DNA of 11,026 bases from Pseudomonadota bacterium (GCA_021850555.1 JAJZLX010000614.1:1-11026); one strand, 5' to 3'. Positions 1-6,715 are shown, counted from the first letter of the stretch. Made by a program: numbers and translations. The notes: generated from the letters alone by a model not told the origin.

Positions 1-324
1 CCATTCCTCGAACTTGTGCACGGTGGCATCGACGTGCCGGGCGATGTCGTAGCCGAGGTCCTCCCTAACAAGGCCCATGAGGTCATTGCGCGCGTAGCGC
101 ACGTGATCCTCCGGCTGGTTCTCGTTCCACTGCATGCCCATGTAGCAGTTGATGGCGTACAGGCCCTGTGCGACCGCGCCGCTGCGCTCGATGTTCGCCT
201 TCTCGACGCACACGATCTTCAGGTCCCGTCCCCAATACCTCGCCTCGTAGGTGGCGCCGCAGCCGCTCATCCCGCCCCCGACGACGAGGATGTCCGAATC
301 GACGAATACGGTCTTGCGGCTCAT
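1..324 (-). CDS. aprA: Adenylylsulfate (APS) reductase alpha subunit AprA, N-terminal part (cut by window edge)
   Basis: The first 108 residues of the FAD-containing subunit of dissimilatory APS reductase are present; the rest lies beyond base 1. In sulfur oxidizers the cytoplasmic AprBA complex runs in the oxidative direction, joining sulfite and AMP to give APS. The N-terminus has a Rossmann-type FAD-binding signature GGGMSG at residues 16-21, followed about 30 residues later by ERSGAVAQGL, a segment typical of AprA and related fumarate-reductase-fold flavoproteins. The ATG at 324-322 overlaps the aprB TGA by 4 nt (ATGA), so the two are translationally coupled. The family is usually over 600 residues, so the active-site residues that contact sulfite are not visible. 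The identification rests on strong resemblance of the N-terminus plus the aprM-aprB-aprA order. Confidence 0.93.
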   Translation of the reverse strand, partial: MSRKTVFVDSDILVVGGGMSGCGATYEARYWGRDLKIVCVEKANIERSGAVAQGLYAINCYMGMQWNENQPEDHVRYARNDLMGLVREDLGYDIARHVDATVHKFEEW

Positions 325-785
325 TGCACCAACCCCTTCTTCAGCCGATTGCGCGCGAGCGTCGGCAGCGCGGCGATCTTGAGCGCCTCGGGCTCATGCG
401 CGAGCTCCTGCGAGCCCATCGCCGCCGCGGTGGGCGGCGCGTACTCGGCCGGACCCTTGATCGATCCCCAGGGCGTGGTTCTGATGGGGGACACGAAACT
501 CTTCTCCCGCCCGTCCCGGAACTTGATCCGCCACGAAATCGTGCCCTTCTCGTCCTCGCGCAGCACCCGCACGCTGTGGCCCAGAGGGGCGAAATCGGCA
601 TAGCCGCGGACGTCGATGGCCTGCTGCGGGCACGCCTTCACGCACGAGAAGCATTCCCAGCACATGTTGGGCTCGGCGTTGTACGCACGCCGGTACGTGG
701 TATCGATATGCATGATGTCGGACGGGCAGATATCGACGCAGTATCCGCATCCGTCGCAGTTCGTCATGTAGACAAACGTGGGCAT
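321..785 (-). CDS. aprB: APS reductase beta subunit AprB (ferredoxin-like)
   Basis: A 154-residue electron-transfer subunit of APS reductase, of normal length for the family. Two ferredoxin cysteine sets sit near the N-terminus: CDGCGYCVDICP (residues 10-21) and CWECFSCVKACPQ (42-54). Together they supply eight ligands for two [4Fe-4S] clusters that pass electrons from the AprA flavin. The C-terminal part lacks cysteines, as in other AprB proteins, where it wraps around AprA. The ATG at 785-783 is preceded by a good Shine-Dalgarno (GAGGAG, about 799-794) that overlaps the aprM stop codon. The gene lies 12 nt downstream of aprM and overlaps aprA by 4 nt, a compact aprMBA operon. Electrons probably go to AprM in the membrane (known for the family, not visible here). 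Confidence 0.95.
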   Translation of the reverse strand: MPTFVYMTNCDGCGYCVDICPSDIMHIDTTYRRAYNAEPNMCWECFSCVKACPQQAIDVRGYADFAPLGHSVRVLREDEKGTISWRIKFRDGREKSFVSPIRTTPWGSIKGPAEYAPPTAAAMGSQELAHEPEALKIAALPTLARNRLKKGLVQ

Positions 786-797
786 GAACGGTGCTCC

Positions 798-1586
798 TCA
801 GTAATTGCGCGGCGGGCGGCGGGCGCTGCCGAGGGTCGCGGAACGGTCGGCCGGGGCGGGCAGATTGCGTCGGAAGCCGTTTGCCTTCTCGATGCGCTTC
901 TGAAACGCGGCGGCGGGCTTGTAGAACATGTGGGCGAACTTGGACCACGGAACCGAGCCAAAGAGGACCGTGCTCGCGAAGAGGTACAGGCCGAAGAACA
1001 CGTTTGTCCAGAGGACACTCCCTGCAGCCTCGAGACGAGCCCATATCAGGGCGAATGTCGCGCTCGCGAGCAGCGAGAGGATGAAGAGGTCGGCCCGCAC
1101 CACGCGCAGGCGCGAGTTGCCTTCGGCGGCGGCATCGACTCTCAGGAACAGCCAGAACCAGTAGCCGCCCAGGCACACCAGCAGTGCGCCGAGATACCAG
1201 AGCTCGGGCAGGATGGGCGGAGCGGGCGCCGCCCCCGTTGGATAGGCGAAGACCAGGATGGCGGTGGTGAGAATATAGAGCAGGAAGCCGTACATCGTGA
1301 GCAGGTGGGTGATCCTGCGCCAGGGGTTGTCGAATTCACCTGCCGCCAGGCCCGCGACCACGACGGTTTCAACGGCGAGCGCCGCCGCCTCCCCGGCCCC
1401 CACCTTGCGCGTCGCGCCGCGCTCCACGACGCGACGGTGTTGAAAGAAGTACCGGGCGCTTCTCTTGTGGGCCATGTCGATCAGTGTGCCGCAGGCGACC
1501 AGCAGGGCCATGGCCGCGACGTAGGCCTGCATCGCGGCGGGCGGTATGGATGCGGGAAGGGCGGCAAACGGATTGAGCGTGAACAC
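798..1586 (-). CDS. aprM: AprM, membrane anchor/electron acceptor for APS reductase
   Basis: A 262-residue integral membrane protein, first gene of the aprMBA operon. Five or six hydrophobic segments can be picked out at about residues 20-36, 68-83, 94-114, 128-150, 166-184 and 193-212. Histidines at or near membrane edges (H94 in RITHLLTMYG, H219 in PWSKFAHMFYKP) resemble heme-b ligands of NarI/HdrE-like cytochromes. AprM is proposed in sulfur oxidizers to link AprBA to the quinone pool. The start is a GTG at 1586-1584, with GGGAGA at 1598-1593 and 6 nt spacing. No ATG start fits better. The tail (about 235-262) is basic and cytoplasmic-looking. The identification comes from topology, the PWSKFAHMF-type motif and position immediately before aprB; heme binding is inference. 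Confidence 0.87.
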   Translation of the reverse strand: MFTLNPFAALPASIPPAAMQAYVAAMALLVACGTLIDMAHKRSARYFFQHRRVVERGATRKVGAGEAAALAVETVVVAGLAAGEFDNPWRRITHLLTMYGFLLYILTTAILVFAYPTGAAPAPPILPELWYLGALLVCLGGYWFWLFLRVDAAAEGNSRLRVVRADLFILSLLASATFALIWARLEAAGSVLWTNVFFGLYLFASTVLFGSVPWSKFAHMFYKPAAAFQKRIEKANGFRRNLPAPADRSATLGSARRPPRNY

Positions 1587-1750
1587 CGGCGGTCTCCCGA
1601 TGGGCGTTGGGTTTCAGTGTCGTGCGGGCTGCGATCCGAGCCGGGATCGCCAACCCCAACTTGACCACAATCTATCCCCCGGGTGGCCGGTCCGCAATAA
1701 GCGTTTCAATCAATAAAATAGCTTGTTCTAATATGCTAGGATGATGAATC
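1587..1750. promoter_or_regulatory. Divergent aprMBA / lysR control region
   Basis: 164 bp between two divergent genes, with an AT-rich core (about 1695-1740) in otherwise GC-rich DNA. For aprM (minus strand) a weak sigma70-like promoter can be drawn: TTGCGG (1697-1692), 17 nt, TAGATT (1674-1669). For lysR (plus strand) TAATAT at 1729-1734 could be a -10, without a convincing -35. A LysR-type gene divergent from its target is the classic arrangement for binding between the two. The core contains the dyad listed separately at 1716-1733, which overlaps the proposed lysR -10. The promoter calls are by eye only. Confidence 0.5.
1716..1733. promoter_or_regulatory. Candidate operator (site C), AAATAG-N6-CTAATA
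   Basis: The plus strand reads AAATAG CTTGTT CTAATA. The right arm is identical to that of the dyad at 10892-10909 and differs at one base from that at 5480-5497; all three have a 6-nt spacer. The left arm is degenerate (AAATAG against TATTAG). It overlaps the proposed lysR -10 hexamer and lies upstream of the proposed aprM promoter, so it could autoregulate lysR and control aprMBA. It is the weakest of the three sites. Confidence 0.42.
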
Positions 1751-2644
1751 GTGACACTCGACCAGCTGCGCGTTTTCGTGGAGGTTGCCGAACGGGGGCA
1801 CGTCACGCATGCCGCCGAGGCGCTGCACATGAGCCAGTCGGCCGCCTCGGCGGCCATCGCCGCGCTCGAGACGCAGTATCAAGTCAGGCTGTTCGACCGG
1901 GTGGGCCGCGGGATCCAGCTGACCGAGATCGGCCGGGTCTTTCTTCGCGAGGCGCGCGCGCTGCTCGAGCGCGCCATGGAGGCGCGCTCGGTGCTGCTCG
2001 ATCTGGCGGGCTGCCCGGCCGGCCCGATCGCCCTCGCCGCAAGCCAGACGATCGCGACGTATTGGCTGCCGCGCCGGCTTGCCGCCTTCCATGTCGCCAA
2101 TCCCCGGGTGCGGCTCAATGTCGTCATCCGCAACACCCGCGAGGTCGAGAGCGCCGTGGCGGACGGGGAGGTGAGCATCGGACTGGTTGAGGGGCCGACG
2201 CAGCACCCGGCGCTCATCCGCACACGGCTCGATCACGATCAGATGGTGCTCGTGGTCGCCGCCGGCCGCACGCCGCTGCCGGTCAAGCCCTCCGGGAAGG
2301 TCGATCTCGGCGCACTCAACTGGGTGATCCGCGAGCCCGGCTCGGGCACCCGCCGGGGCCTGGAGGATCTGGCGGCCCGGGAGGGTCTGTCGCTCGATGA
2401 CCTCAACATCTTTCTCGTGTTGCCCGGCAACGAGGCCGTGCGCGAAGCCGTGGAAGCCGGCGCGGGCGCGACCATCATCTCGCGCCACGTCGTGGCCTCG
2501 GCGATCGAGGCGGGCAGGCTCGCGGAGGTCCCGATCGATCTGCCGCAGCGCGAGTATGCGCTACTGCGGCACCGCGACCGTCATGCGGCGCCGGCGCACA
2601 GGGAGCTCGTGGCGTATCTGACCGGCGAGTGCGCCGCCGGATGA
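1751..2644 (+). CDS. LysR-family transcriptional regulator
   Basis: A 297-residue LysR-type regulator of normal length. Residues 1-60 form the winged helix-turn-helix (LDQLRVFVEVAERG, then a recognition region with MSQSAASAAIAALE, ending in GRGIQLTEIGRVFL). Residues about 88-290 form the periplasmic-binding-protein-like effector domain (starting at GPIALAASQTIATYWLP). The start is GTG at 1751, since MTLDQLRVF matches the family N-terminus; AGGA at 1738-1741 is the ribosome site. The overall look recalls CysL/YeiE/CbbR-type members. YeiE and CysL are tied to sulfite metabolism, so sulfite or a related oxyanion is a reasonable guess for the effector, but this is inference. The gene is divergent from aprMBA, its most obvious target, and convergent with osmC. 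Confidence 0.9.
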   Translation: MTLDQLRVFVEVAERGHVTHAAEALHMSQSAASAAIAALETQYQVRLFDRVGRGIQLTEIGRVFLREARALLERAMEARSVLLDLAGCPAGPIALAASQTIATYWLPRRLAAFHVANPRVRLNVVIRNTREVESAVADGEVSIGLVEGPTQHPALIRTRLDHDQMVLVVAAGRTPLPVKPSGKVDLGALNWVIREPGSGTRRGLEDLAAREGLSLDDLNIFLVLPGNEAVREAVEAGAGATIISRHVVASAIEAGRLAEVPIDLPQREYALLRHRDRHAAPAHRELVAYLTGECAAG

Positions 2645-2704
2645 GCGGCCCGCGTCCCGGACACGCACAGCAGGCTGAGTCTGTTGGCCATCGTCTACTC
2701 CTCG

Positions 2705-3133
2705 CTACGTGCGGGGGCTGTTCGATGTCTCGCGTGCCGCGAAGTGATCATCGGCGCTGCCGTTGAGCACGCGCGCATCGAGCGTGTGCCGGCCCGTGAG
2801 GGAGTTTGCGATCAGGCAGGCGCGCTCAGCCCGCTTGAGCAGGCGCCTCGCCTTGGAGCGGTCCGCTCCCGGGGCGATGGTGAGGGTCGCATGCAGGGCG
2901 AAGTCGGTGAACCGGGCCTGCCGCTCGAGGCGGCTCAGAACGCCATCGACCCGGCACTCCAGCTTGATCCACCCGAACAGCGCCGCGGCGCTCACCGCAC
3001 GGAAGGTCATGATGAAGCAGTCGGCGATCGATGCGGTGAGCAGCGCCTCCGGAGACCAGAGCGTGCCCGGACCGCCGAACTGCAGCGCCGGCGCGCTCGT
3101 GAATTCCGCCACTCCCGGGGCGCTCACGCTCAC
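2705..3133 (-). CDS. OsmC/Ohr-family protein (true start probably upstream of the GTG used here)
   Basis: An OsmC-fold thiol-dependent peroxidase, a family that reduces organic hydroperoxides through two cysteines. Both appear: the first in the helix segment LLTASIADCFIMTF (C38 of this version) and the second in ERACLIANSL. The LWSPEALLTASIADC stretch is a family hallmark. The coordinates start at the first accepted start codon, GTG at 3133. The reading frame continues upstream without a stop to about 3208, and codons 3187-3134 encode EPFPHTYTATASGGQSGL, which looks like the first beta strand of OsmC proteins. The codon just before is ATC (3190-3188), placed after GGAGGG (3199-3194), so translation may start there (see findings). 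It follows the fadL-like gene on the same strand and is probably co-transcribed. A role against persulfides or peroxides formed during sulfur oxidation is conjecture. Confidence 0.82.
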   Translation of the reverse strand: MSVSAPGVAEFTSAPALQFGGPGTLWSPEALLTASIADCFIMTFRAVSAAALFGWIKLECRVDGVLSRLERQARFTDFALHATLTIAPGADRSKARRLLKRAERACLIANSLTGRHTLDARVLNGSADDHFAARETSNSPRT

Positions 3134-3193
3134 CAGGCCCGACTGCCCGCCGCTTGCGGTGGCGGTATAAGTGTGAGGGAAGGGTTCGATGCG

Positions 3194-3199
3194 CCCTCC
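3194..3199 (-). promoter_or_regulatory. Shine-Dalgarno GGAGGG upstream of the extended osmC reading frame
   Basis: The minus strand reads GGAGGG CGC ATC GAA CCC TTC. This is the only strong ribosome site near the 5' end of the OsmC-family gene, and it lies about 60 nt upstream of the GTG at 3133, too far to serve it. It argues that translation starts near 3190, where the codon is ATC instead of ATG. Confidence 0.5.
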
Positions 3200-3212
3200 G
3201 ATCGGCCGTCAC

Positions 3213-4577
3213 TCACTCATCCCACGCGTAAGCGAAGTCTAGCTGGAATTGGTGCATCCGCAAGGTGATCGTCTGGGTCGGGTCAAAGGTGTTCGGTCCG
3301 CTGACGGTCTTGTTGGGCGCGAACATCATGGCAAAGCTGAATTCGCCGCGAGCGCCGTGATGGGTGAAGCCGAAGTCGAAGTGATTCTCGATTACACCCG
3401 GCGCCAGGATATTGAACGTCATCTGCGAGGAGGGGATCGGCTGGGCGGCGTGGCTGATGCCGAAGCGCACGGTCCACGTCGGGTCGATCTGCCAGCGCGC
3501 ACCGAGCTTGTAGACGGTCATGTTGCGCCAGCCGAATCCCGGCCCTTCTGCGCCGCCGAGACAGTCCTGCAGGTCGGTGCCGCCGGCTCCGGCCGTCGGG
3601 CAATTGAAGAGGTTCTGGATCGGGTTGCCGACCGAGGAGACCGAGCTGTACCAGATGCGCTGCGTGTCGAAGCTGATCGCCACGGGCTTGGCGGGTTTGA
3701 AGGTGACGCCGACATCGGCGCTGGCGGGGATGTCGAAGGAGCAGTGCCCGGCGAACAGATCCGAGTATCGGGTGAATCGGGACATGTACATCTTGGATGT
3801 GTAGGCCGCCGCGAATGCCCACCTGGGCAGCGGGCGCCACTCGATGCCGACCGAGGCGCCGCCTCCGTAGGACATCTGATGGCCATTGTCCGATAGATCG
3901 GTTGGCAGCACCGTGCCGCCGCTGGCGGCGAACGTCTCGGTGTAGCCGCCGAAGGCCTCCAGCCCCCGGGCCTGGAAACGCTGGGCCGCCAGGATGAGCG
4001 AGGCGCCCACGGCCAGGTGGTGATCGATCGTGGCATGTGCGAAGGTGACGCTCAAAAACGCCTGCATGAGAGACACGCCGGCGGTCCCCGATCCGTAGGT
4101 GCCGGGCAGCTTCATGACGGGCGTGCCCGGTCCGCGCGGAGCGAACGTCGCGGTGCCGCCGTACCAGGTGGTGTTCATCCCACCGCGCGCGTAGAACGCC
4201 ACGGCCACGGTGTTCTGCGGATCGAGCCGGCGGCTGATCGCGAAGTAGGGGATCTCAAAGAACTTGTGCCCGCTCGTGAGATGGTTCGGGCCGATGGTGA
4301 ACGCGCCGCCCTGACCGTTCGCGAGGCTCGAGGATGTGGAATAGGACCGATTCGGGTTGAACAGGCCGAGCCCAAGCTCGATGCGCTGCCCGACGAATGC
4401 GAGGCCCGCGGGGTTGGTTGCGACGATCATGACCTCGCGTGGATCGGCGCTGCCGGCGCCGGCCTCGCCGATGTTCTTGACCCCGACTCCGGCTGTGAAA
4501 TACCCGTTGGTCGCCTGCGCCGTACCGGCGACAAGCAGCAGGGCAACCACACCCCTCACCGCGACATGGTGCTTCAT
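3213..4577 (-). CDS. FadL/OmpP1/TodX-family outer-membrane channel
   Basis: A 454-residue outer-membrane beta-barrel of the FadL family, channels that let hydrophobic substrates (long-chain fatty acids, aromatics) into the periplasm. A signal peptide is clear: basic MKHHVAVRG, hydrophobic VVALLLVAG, cleavage after AQA at about residue 22. The mature N-terminus TNGYFTAGVGVKNIGEAGAG and the motif ATNPAGLA are family signatures (the NPA of the plug domain). Alternating hydrophobic strands run to the C-terminus, which ends in QLDFAYAWDE. I chose the ATG at 4577-4575; a GTG at 4592 in frame would add MGVCI ahead of the signal peptide and is less likely. It lies 65 bp after tusA and just before osmC, on the same strand. 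The substrate is unknown. The neighbourhood suggests a sulfur compound such as elemental sulfur, polysulfide or an organosulfur, as inference only. Confidence 0.88.
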   Translation of the reverse strand: MKHHVAVRGVVALLLVAGTAQATNGYFTAGVGVKNIGEAGAGSADPREVMIVATNPAGLAFVGQRIELGLGLFNPNRSYSTSSSLANGQGGAFTIGPNHLTSGHKFFEIPYFAISRRLDPQNTVAVAFYARGGMNTTWYGGTATFAPRGPGTPVMKLPGTYGSGTAGVSLMQAFLSVTFAHATIDHHLAVGASLILAAQRFQARGLEAFGGYTETFAASGGTVLPTDLSDNGHQMSYGGGASVGIEWRPLPRWAFAAAYTSKMYMSRFTRYSDLFAGHCSFDIPASADVGVTFKPAKPVAISFDTQRIWYSSVSSVGNPIQNLFNCPTAGAGGTDLQDCLGGAEGPGFGWRNMTVYKLGARWQIDPTWTVRFGISHAAQPIPSSQMTFNILAPGVIENHFDFGFTHHGARGEFSFAMMFAPNKTVSGPNTFDPTQTITLRMHQFQLDFAYAWDE

Positions 4578-4602
4578 GATGCATACCCCCACTCTCTCTC
4601 AG

Positions 4603-4619
4603 GCGCCTCTGAAGGGCGC
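4603..4619. repeat. Small inverted repeat between tusA and the fadL-like gene
   Basis: GCGCC (4603-4607) and GGCGC (4615-4619) are separated by 7 nt. It could form a short GC-rich hairpin in the minus-strand transcript between tusA and the channel gene. No T-run follows on the minus strand, so it does not look like a standard terminator. A processing or attenuation element is possible. Confidence 0.25.
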
Positions 4620-4642
4620 TTTGGTGCTAGCTCATTGTGACC

Positions 4643-4870
4643 TCAGTTCTTACGGCGCAGGACGAACCGGTAAATCTTGCCTTCCGTGCTCGACTCGAGG
4701 AGCTCATGACCGGTCGTGTTGCAGAATGCCTTGAAGTCCTTGACCGAGCCCGGGTCGGTCGCGAGCACTTCGAGCGTGCCGCCGAGGGCGATGCCCTGCA
4801 GCGCCTTCTTCGCGCGCAGGATCGGCAGCGGGCAGTTGAGGCCCTTGGCATCGAGGGTCTGGTCGGCCAT
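4643..4870 (-). CDS. tusA: TusA-family sulfur carrier protein
   Basis: A 75-residue cytoplasmic sulfurtransferase that carries sulfane sulfur as a persulfide on a single active cysteine. The family motif CPxP is present as CPLP (C13-P16) in LNCPLPILRAKKAL, within the expected beta-alpha-beta-alpha-beta-beta length. A second cysteine (C50) in FKAFCNTTGH is common in the family. The upstream GGGGA lies about 10 nt before the ATG at 4870. It sits 58 bp after dsrE2. A TusA-DsrE2 pair is a recurrent module in sulfur oxidizers, delivering sulfur to the Dsr or sHdr machinery. Given the lipoate genes and DsrE-like gene nearby, sHdr is the likely recipient here. Confidence 0.94.
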   Translation of the reverse strand: MADQTLDAKGLNCPLPILRAKKALQGIALGGTLEVLATDPGSVKDFKAFCNTTGHELLESSTEGKIYRFVLRRKN

Positions 4871-4928
4871 GGTGTGATGTCCCCGCGGATGCTGGTGATT
4901 CGCTCGGATGGTCGGCTAGGGCGGACGG

Positions 4929-5444
4929 TCAGATGAACAGATTGATCTCGGCTTGAGTCGCGACCTCTATGTAGGTGGCCGCGCCGCCGAGCTCCGGTCC
5001 TTCGATCATGTCCTCGAGCTTGTATTCAAACAGGTCGAGGGTCATCTGACAGGCGATCATGCGCACGCCGGCCTCGACGGCGAGTGCGCGCAGGTCGTCG
5101 ATGGAGGCGACGCCCTTCTTCTTGATCAGGTTCTTCATCATGCGCGATGCGGCGGCATCGACGCCCGGAATCACGCACGCGATGTTTGGCATCACCATGT
5201 GCATGCCGGCAAACGGCATCTTCATGGCGGCGTTGCCGAGCGGTGAGATGTTGAGATCGAGCTTCTTCAGCAGCAGCGGCAGTCCGTAGAACGTGAAGAA
5301 CATCGTGACATCGAGCCCCATCGCCGCGGCGGTGGTCGCCAGGATGAAGGGCGGGTACGCCCAGTCGAGCGTTCCCTTGGTCACGATGATGGACATGCGC
5401 TTCGCGGCGGATTTCGGTTGTACGCTTTCGGCCAGCGCGTTCAT
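4929..5444 (-). CDS. dsrE2: DsrE2-family sulfur-transfer protein
   Basis: A 171-residue DsrE/DsrF/DsrH-like protein of the DsrE2 type, often annotated as a peroxiredoxin family protein. It starts with a beta strand MSIIVTKGTLDWAYPPFIL, has a hydrophobic middle (TAAAMGLDVTMFFTFYGLPLLL, possibly a membrane-associated helix) and carries two cysteines in the conserved places: C90 in MPNIACVIPG and C132 in RMIACQMTLDLF. These can hold persulfide sulfur in a relay with TusA. I chose the ATG at 5444 because GAGG sits 5 nt upstream; the in-frame extension to 5504 would run through the palindromic control region and lacks family similarity. It is first in the dsrE2-tusA-fadL-osmC direction and divergent from the HDAC/lipoate operon. 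Confidence 0.91.
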   Translation of the reverse strand: MNALAESVQPKSAAKRMSIIVTKGTLDWAYPPFILATTAAAMGLDVTMFFTFYGLPLLLKKLDLNISPLGNAAMKMPFAGMHMVMPNIACVIPGVDAAASRMMKNLIKKKGVASIDDLRALAVEAGVRMIACQMTLDLFEYKLEDMIEGPELGGAATYIEVATQAEINLFI

Positions 5445-5591
5445 AAACACCTCGACCCCCGAATTGACGATTCTCAAGCTATCAGACGTTGCTAAAATAA
5501 GCAATCGCTGATAAGTTCGGGCGCACGGTGAGATAAGTCAACGAATGGGGCGGGCCGCGGCACGCCTCGGGAGCGGGGTTGGGTCCGGCGC
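5445..5591. promoter_or_regulatory. Divergent dsrE2 / HDAC-lipoate operon control region
   Basis: 147 bp separate two divergent units. The stretch 5464-5516 is AT-rich and contains a long dyad. For the plus-strand operon a possible promoter is TTCTCA (5471-5476), 16 nt, TAAAAT (5493-5498). For dsrE2 the complementary TATTTT falls in the same place, so a protein bound to the dyad would cover both -10 regions. The +1 positions cannot be fixed by eye. Confidence 0.5.
5480..5513. promoter_or_regulatory. Candidate operator (site A), 34-bp dyad
   Basis: Outer arms TATCAG (5480-5485) and CTGATA (5508-5513) are perfect complements, and inner arms TTGCT (5489-5493) and AGCAA (5500-5504) are perfect complements around a 6-nt centre. 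Within it, 5480-5497 reads TATCAG ACGTTG CTAAAA, matching the dyad shared with the other two control regions. The reverse complement also aligns with 10877-10909 over its whole length (about 23 of 34 positions, one gap), including the block TCAGCGA. It overlaps both candidate -10 elements, as a repressor site would. Confidence 0.6.
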
Positions 5592-6710
5592 ATGCGATCG
5601 AGCTCGGCGGTGTTCATCGGAGCGGGATCGGCCGGCACGCCGGGATTCGGCGACGGCCATCCGCTGTCGATCCCCCGTGTCGCGACGGTGCTTGCGCTGT
5701 GCGAGACGCTCGGGTGGTTGGACGTCGGGCAGCTGCGCGAGAGTCCGGCGGCGAGCGAGGAGCAGCTGTGTCGGTTCCATGACGCGGATTACGTTGCTGC
5801 GCTGCGCGAGTGCGAGGCCGCCGGGGTTGCCGGCCTGGAGGCGCGCGAGCGCTTCGGAATAGGCACCCGCGAGAACCCGTTGTTTCCGGGCCTGTTTGCC
5901 AGGGCCGCGGCCACGGTCGGCGGCTCTTTGCTTGCGGTCGAGCTCGCGCTCGCCGGTCATGTCGTGTTTCATCCGGCCGGCGGCACCCATCACGGCCGCC
6001 CCGGCCGCGCCAGCGGCTTCTGCTATTTCAACGATCCGGTATTCGCCCTGCGCCGCCTTGCCGAGCACGGTCTTAACCGCATCCTGTATGTCGATCTCGA
6101 CGCCCACCACGGAGATGGCGTCCAGGATGCGGTGCGGGAGGATGCGCGCATGCACACCGTGTCGATCCACGAGGCAGGGCGTTGGCCGTTCACCGGCGGC
6201 GCCGAAGACCGCGGCGGTGGACGCTCGCTCAATTTGCCCGTGCCCAGGGGATTTCACGACTCGGAGCTGCGCTTCCTGATGCGCTCTGCCGTGCTGCCGT
6301 ACGCGCGCAGGCTGCGGCCCGAGGCGGTGCTGATCACCTGCGGGGCCGATGGGCTCGCCGGCGATCCGCTGTGCGGGCTCGAGCTGAGCAACCGGGCGTT
6401 GTGGGAGGCGGTGCATGCCCTGGTGGCCGCAGCGCCCGTGGCGGTCGTATTGGGCGGCGGGGGCTACAATCCCTGGACGGTGGCCCGCTGTTGGACGGGG
6501 CTGTGGGCAGGGCTGAGCGGCCGGCGGATCCCGCGGCGGCTGCCGGTTGCGGCGCAGCGCATCCTGGAGGGGCTGTCGTGCGATTTGATCGACGAGGAGC
6601 AGATCGACCCGCTGTGGGTGCGCACGCTCGCCGATCCGCCGCGGGAGGGGCCGGTCCGCCCGGCGGTGGCGGCCCTCGCTCCGCGGCAGCCTCGAGCCGC
6701 GACGGGGTGA
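5592..6710 (+). CDS. HDAC/AcuC-family zinc-dependent deacylase
   Basis: A 372-residue arginase/deacetylase-fold protein of the class I/II HDAC and AcuC superfamily; these hydrolyse acyl-lysine or other acyl-amides. All active-site elements are visible: the paired histidines H133-H134 in GGTHHGRPG, the substrate-loop SGFCYFND (141-148), zinc ligands D170 and H172 in YVDLDAHHGDG, the third zinc ligand D253 in CGADGLAGDP, and the transition-state tyrosine Y292 in GGGGYN. The enzyme should therefore be active. The ATG at 5592 is chosen as the first in-frame start that precedes the family N-terminus ending in GHPLSIPRV; its ribosome site is weak. It ends 5 nt before lipS1, so it is the first gene of a five-gene lipoate operon. 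Its substrate is unknown; a role on lipoyl- or octanoyl-lysine is an attractive inference. Confidence 0.9.
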   Translation: MRSSSAVFIGAGSAGTPGFGDGHPLSIPRVATVLALCETLGWLDVGQLRESPAASEEQLCRFHDADYVAALRECEAAGVAGLEARERFGIGTRENPLFPGLFARAAATVGGSLLAVELALAGHVVFHPAGGTHHGRPGRASGFCYFNDPVFALRRLAEHGLNRILYVDLDAHHGDGVQDAVREDARMHTVSIHEAGRWPFTGGAEDRGGGRSLNLPVPRGFHDSELRFLMRSAVLPYARRLRPEAVLITCGADGLAGDPLCGLELSNRALWEAVHALVAAAPVAVVLGGGGYNPWTVARCWTGLWAGLSGRRIPRRLPVAAQRILEGLSCDLIDEEQIDPLWVRTLADPPREGPVRPAVAALAPRQPRAATG

Positions 6711-6715
6711 GACAC

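Noticed and set aside
168..1664. A 498-codon open frame on the plus strand, antisense to aprA, aprB and aprM
   Set aside because: Arginine-rich, low-complexity translation opposite three well-recognized genes; a by-product of high GC content.
2645..2704. Terminator between the convergent lysR and osmC genes
   Set aside because: Only a weak CAGCAG/CTGTTG pairing is visible and there is no T-run, so I cannot support a terminator.
2826..3212. A minus-strand frame starting with GTG right after the fadL-like stop, overlapping osmC
   Set aside because: It is out of frame with osmC and gives a basic, domain-less translation; a start-stop coupled gene was considered but osmC explains the region.
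5445..5504. N-terminal extension of dsrE2 to the upstream GTG-type start
   Set aside because: It would translate through the dyad; the ATG at 5444 has a well-placed GAGG and the family resemblance begins after it.
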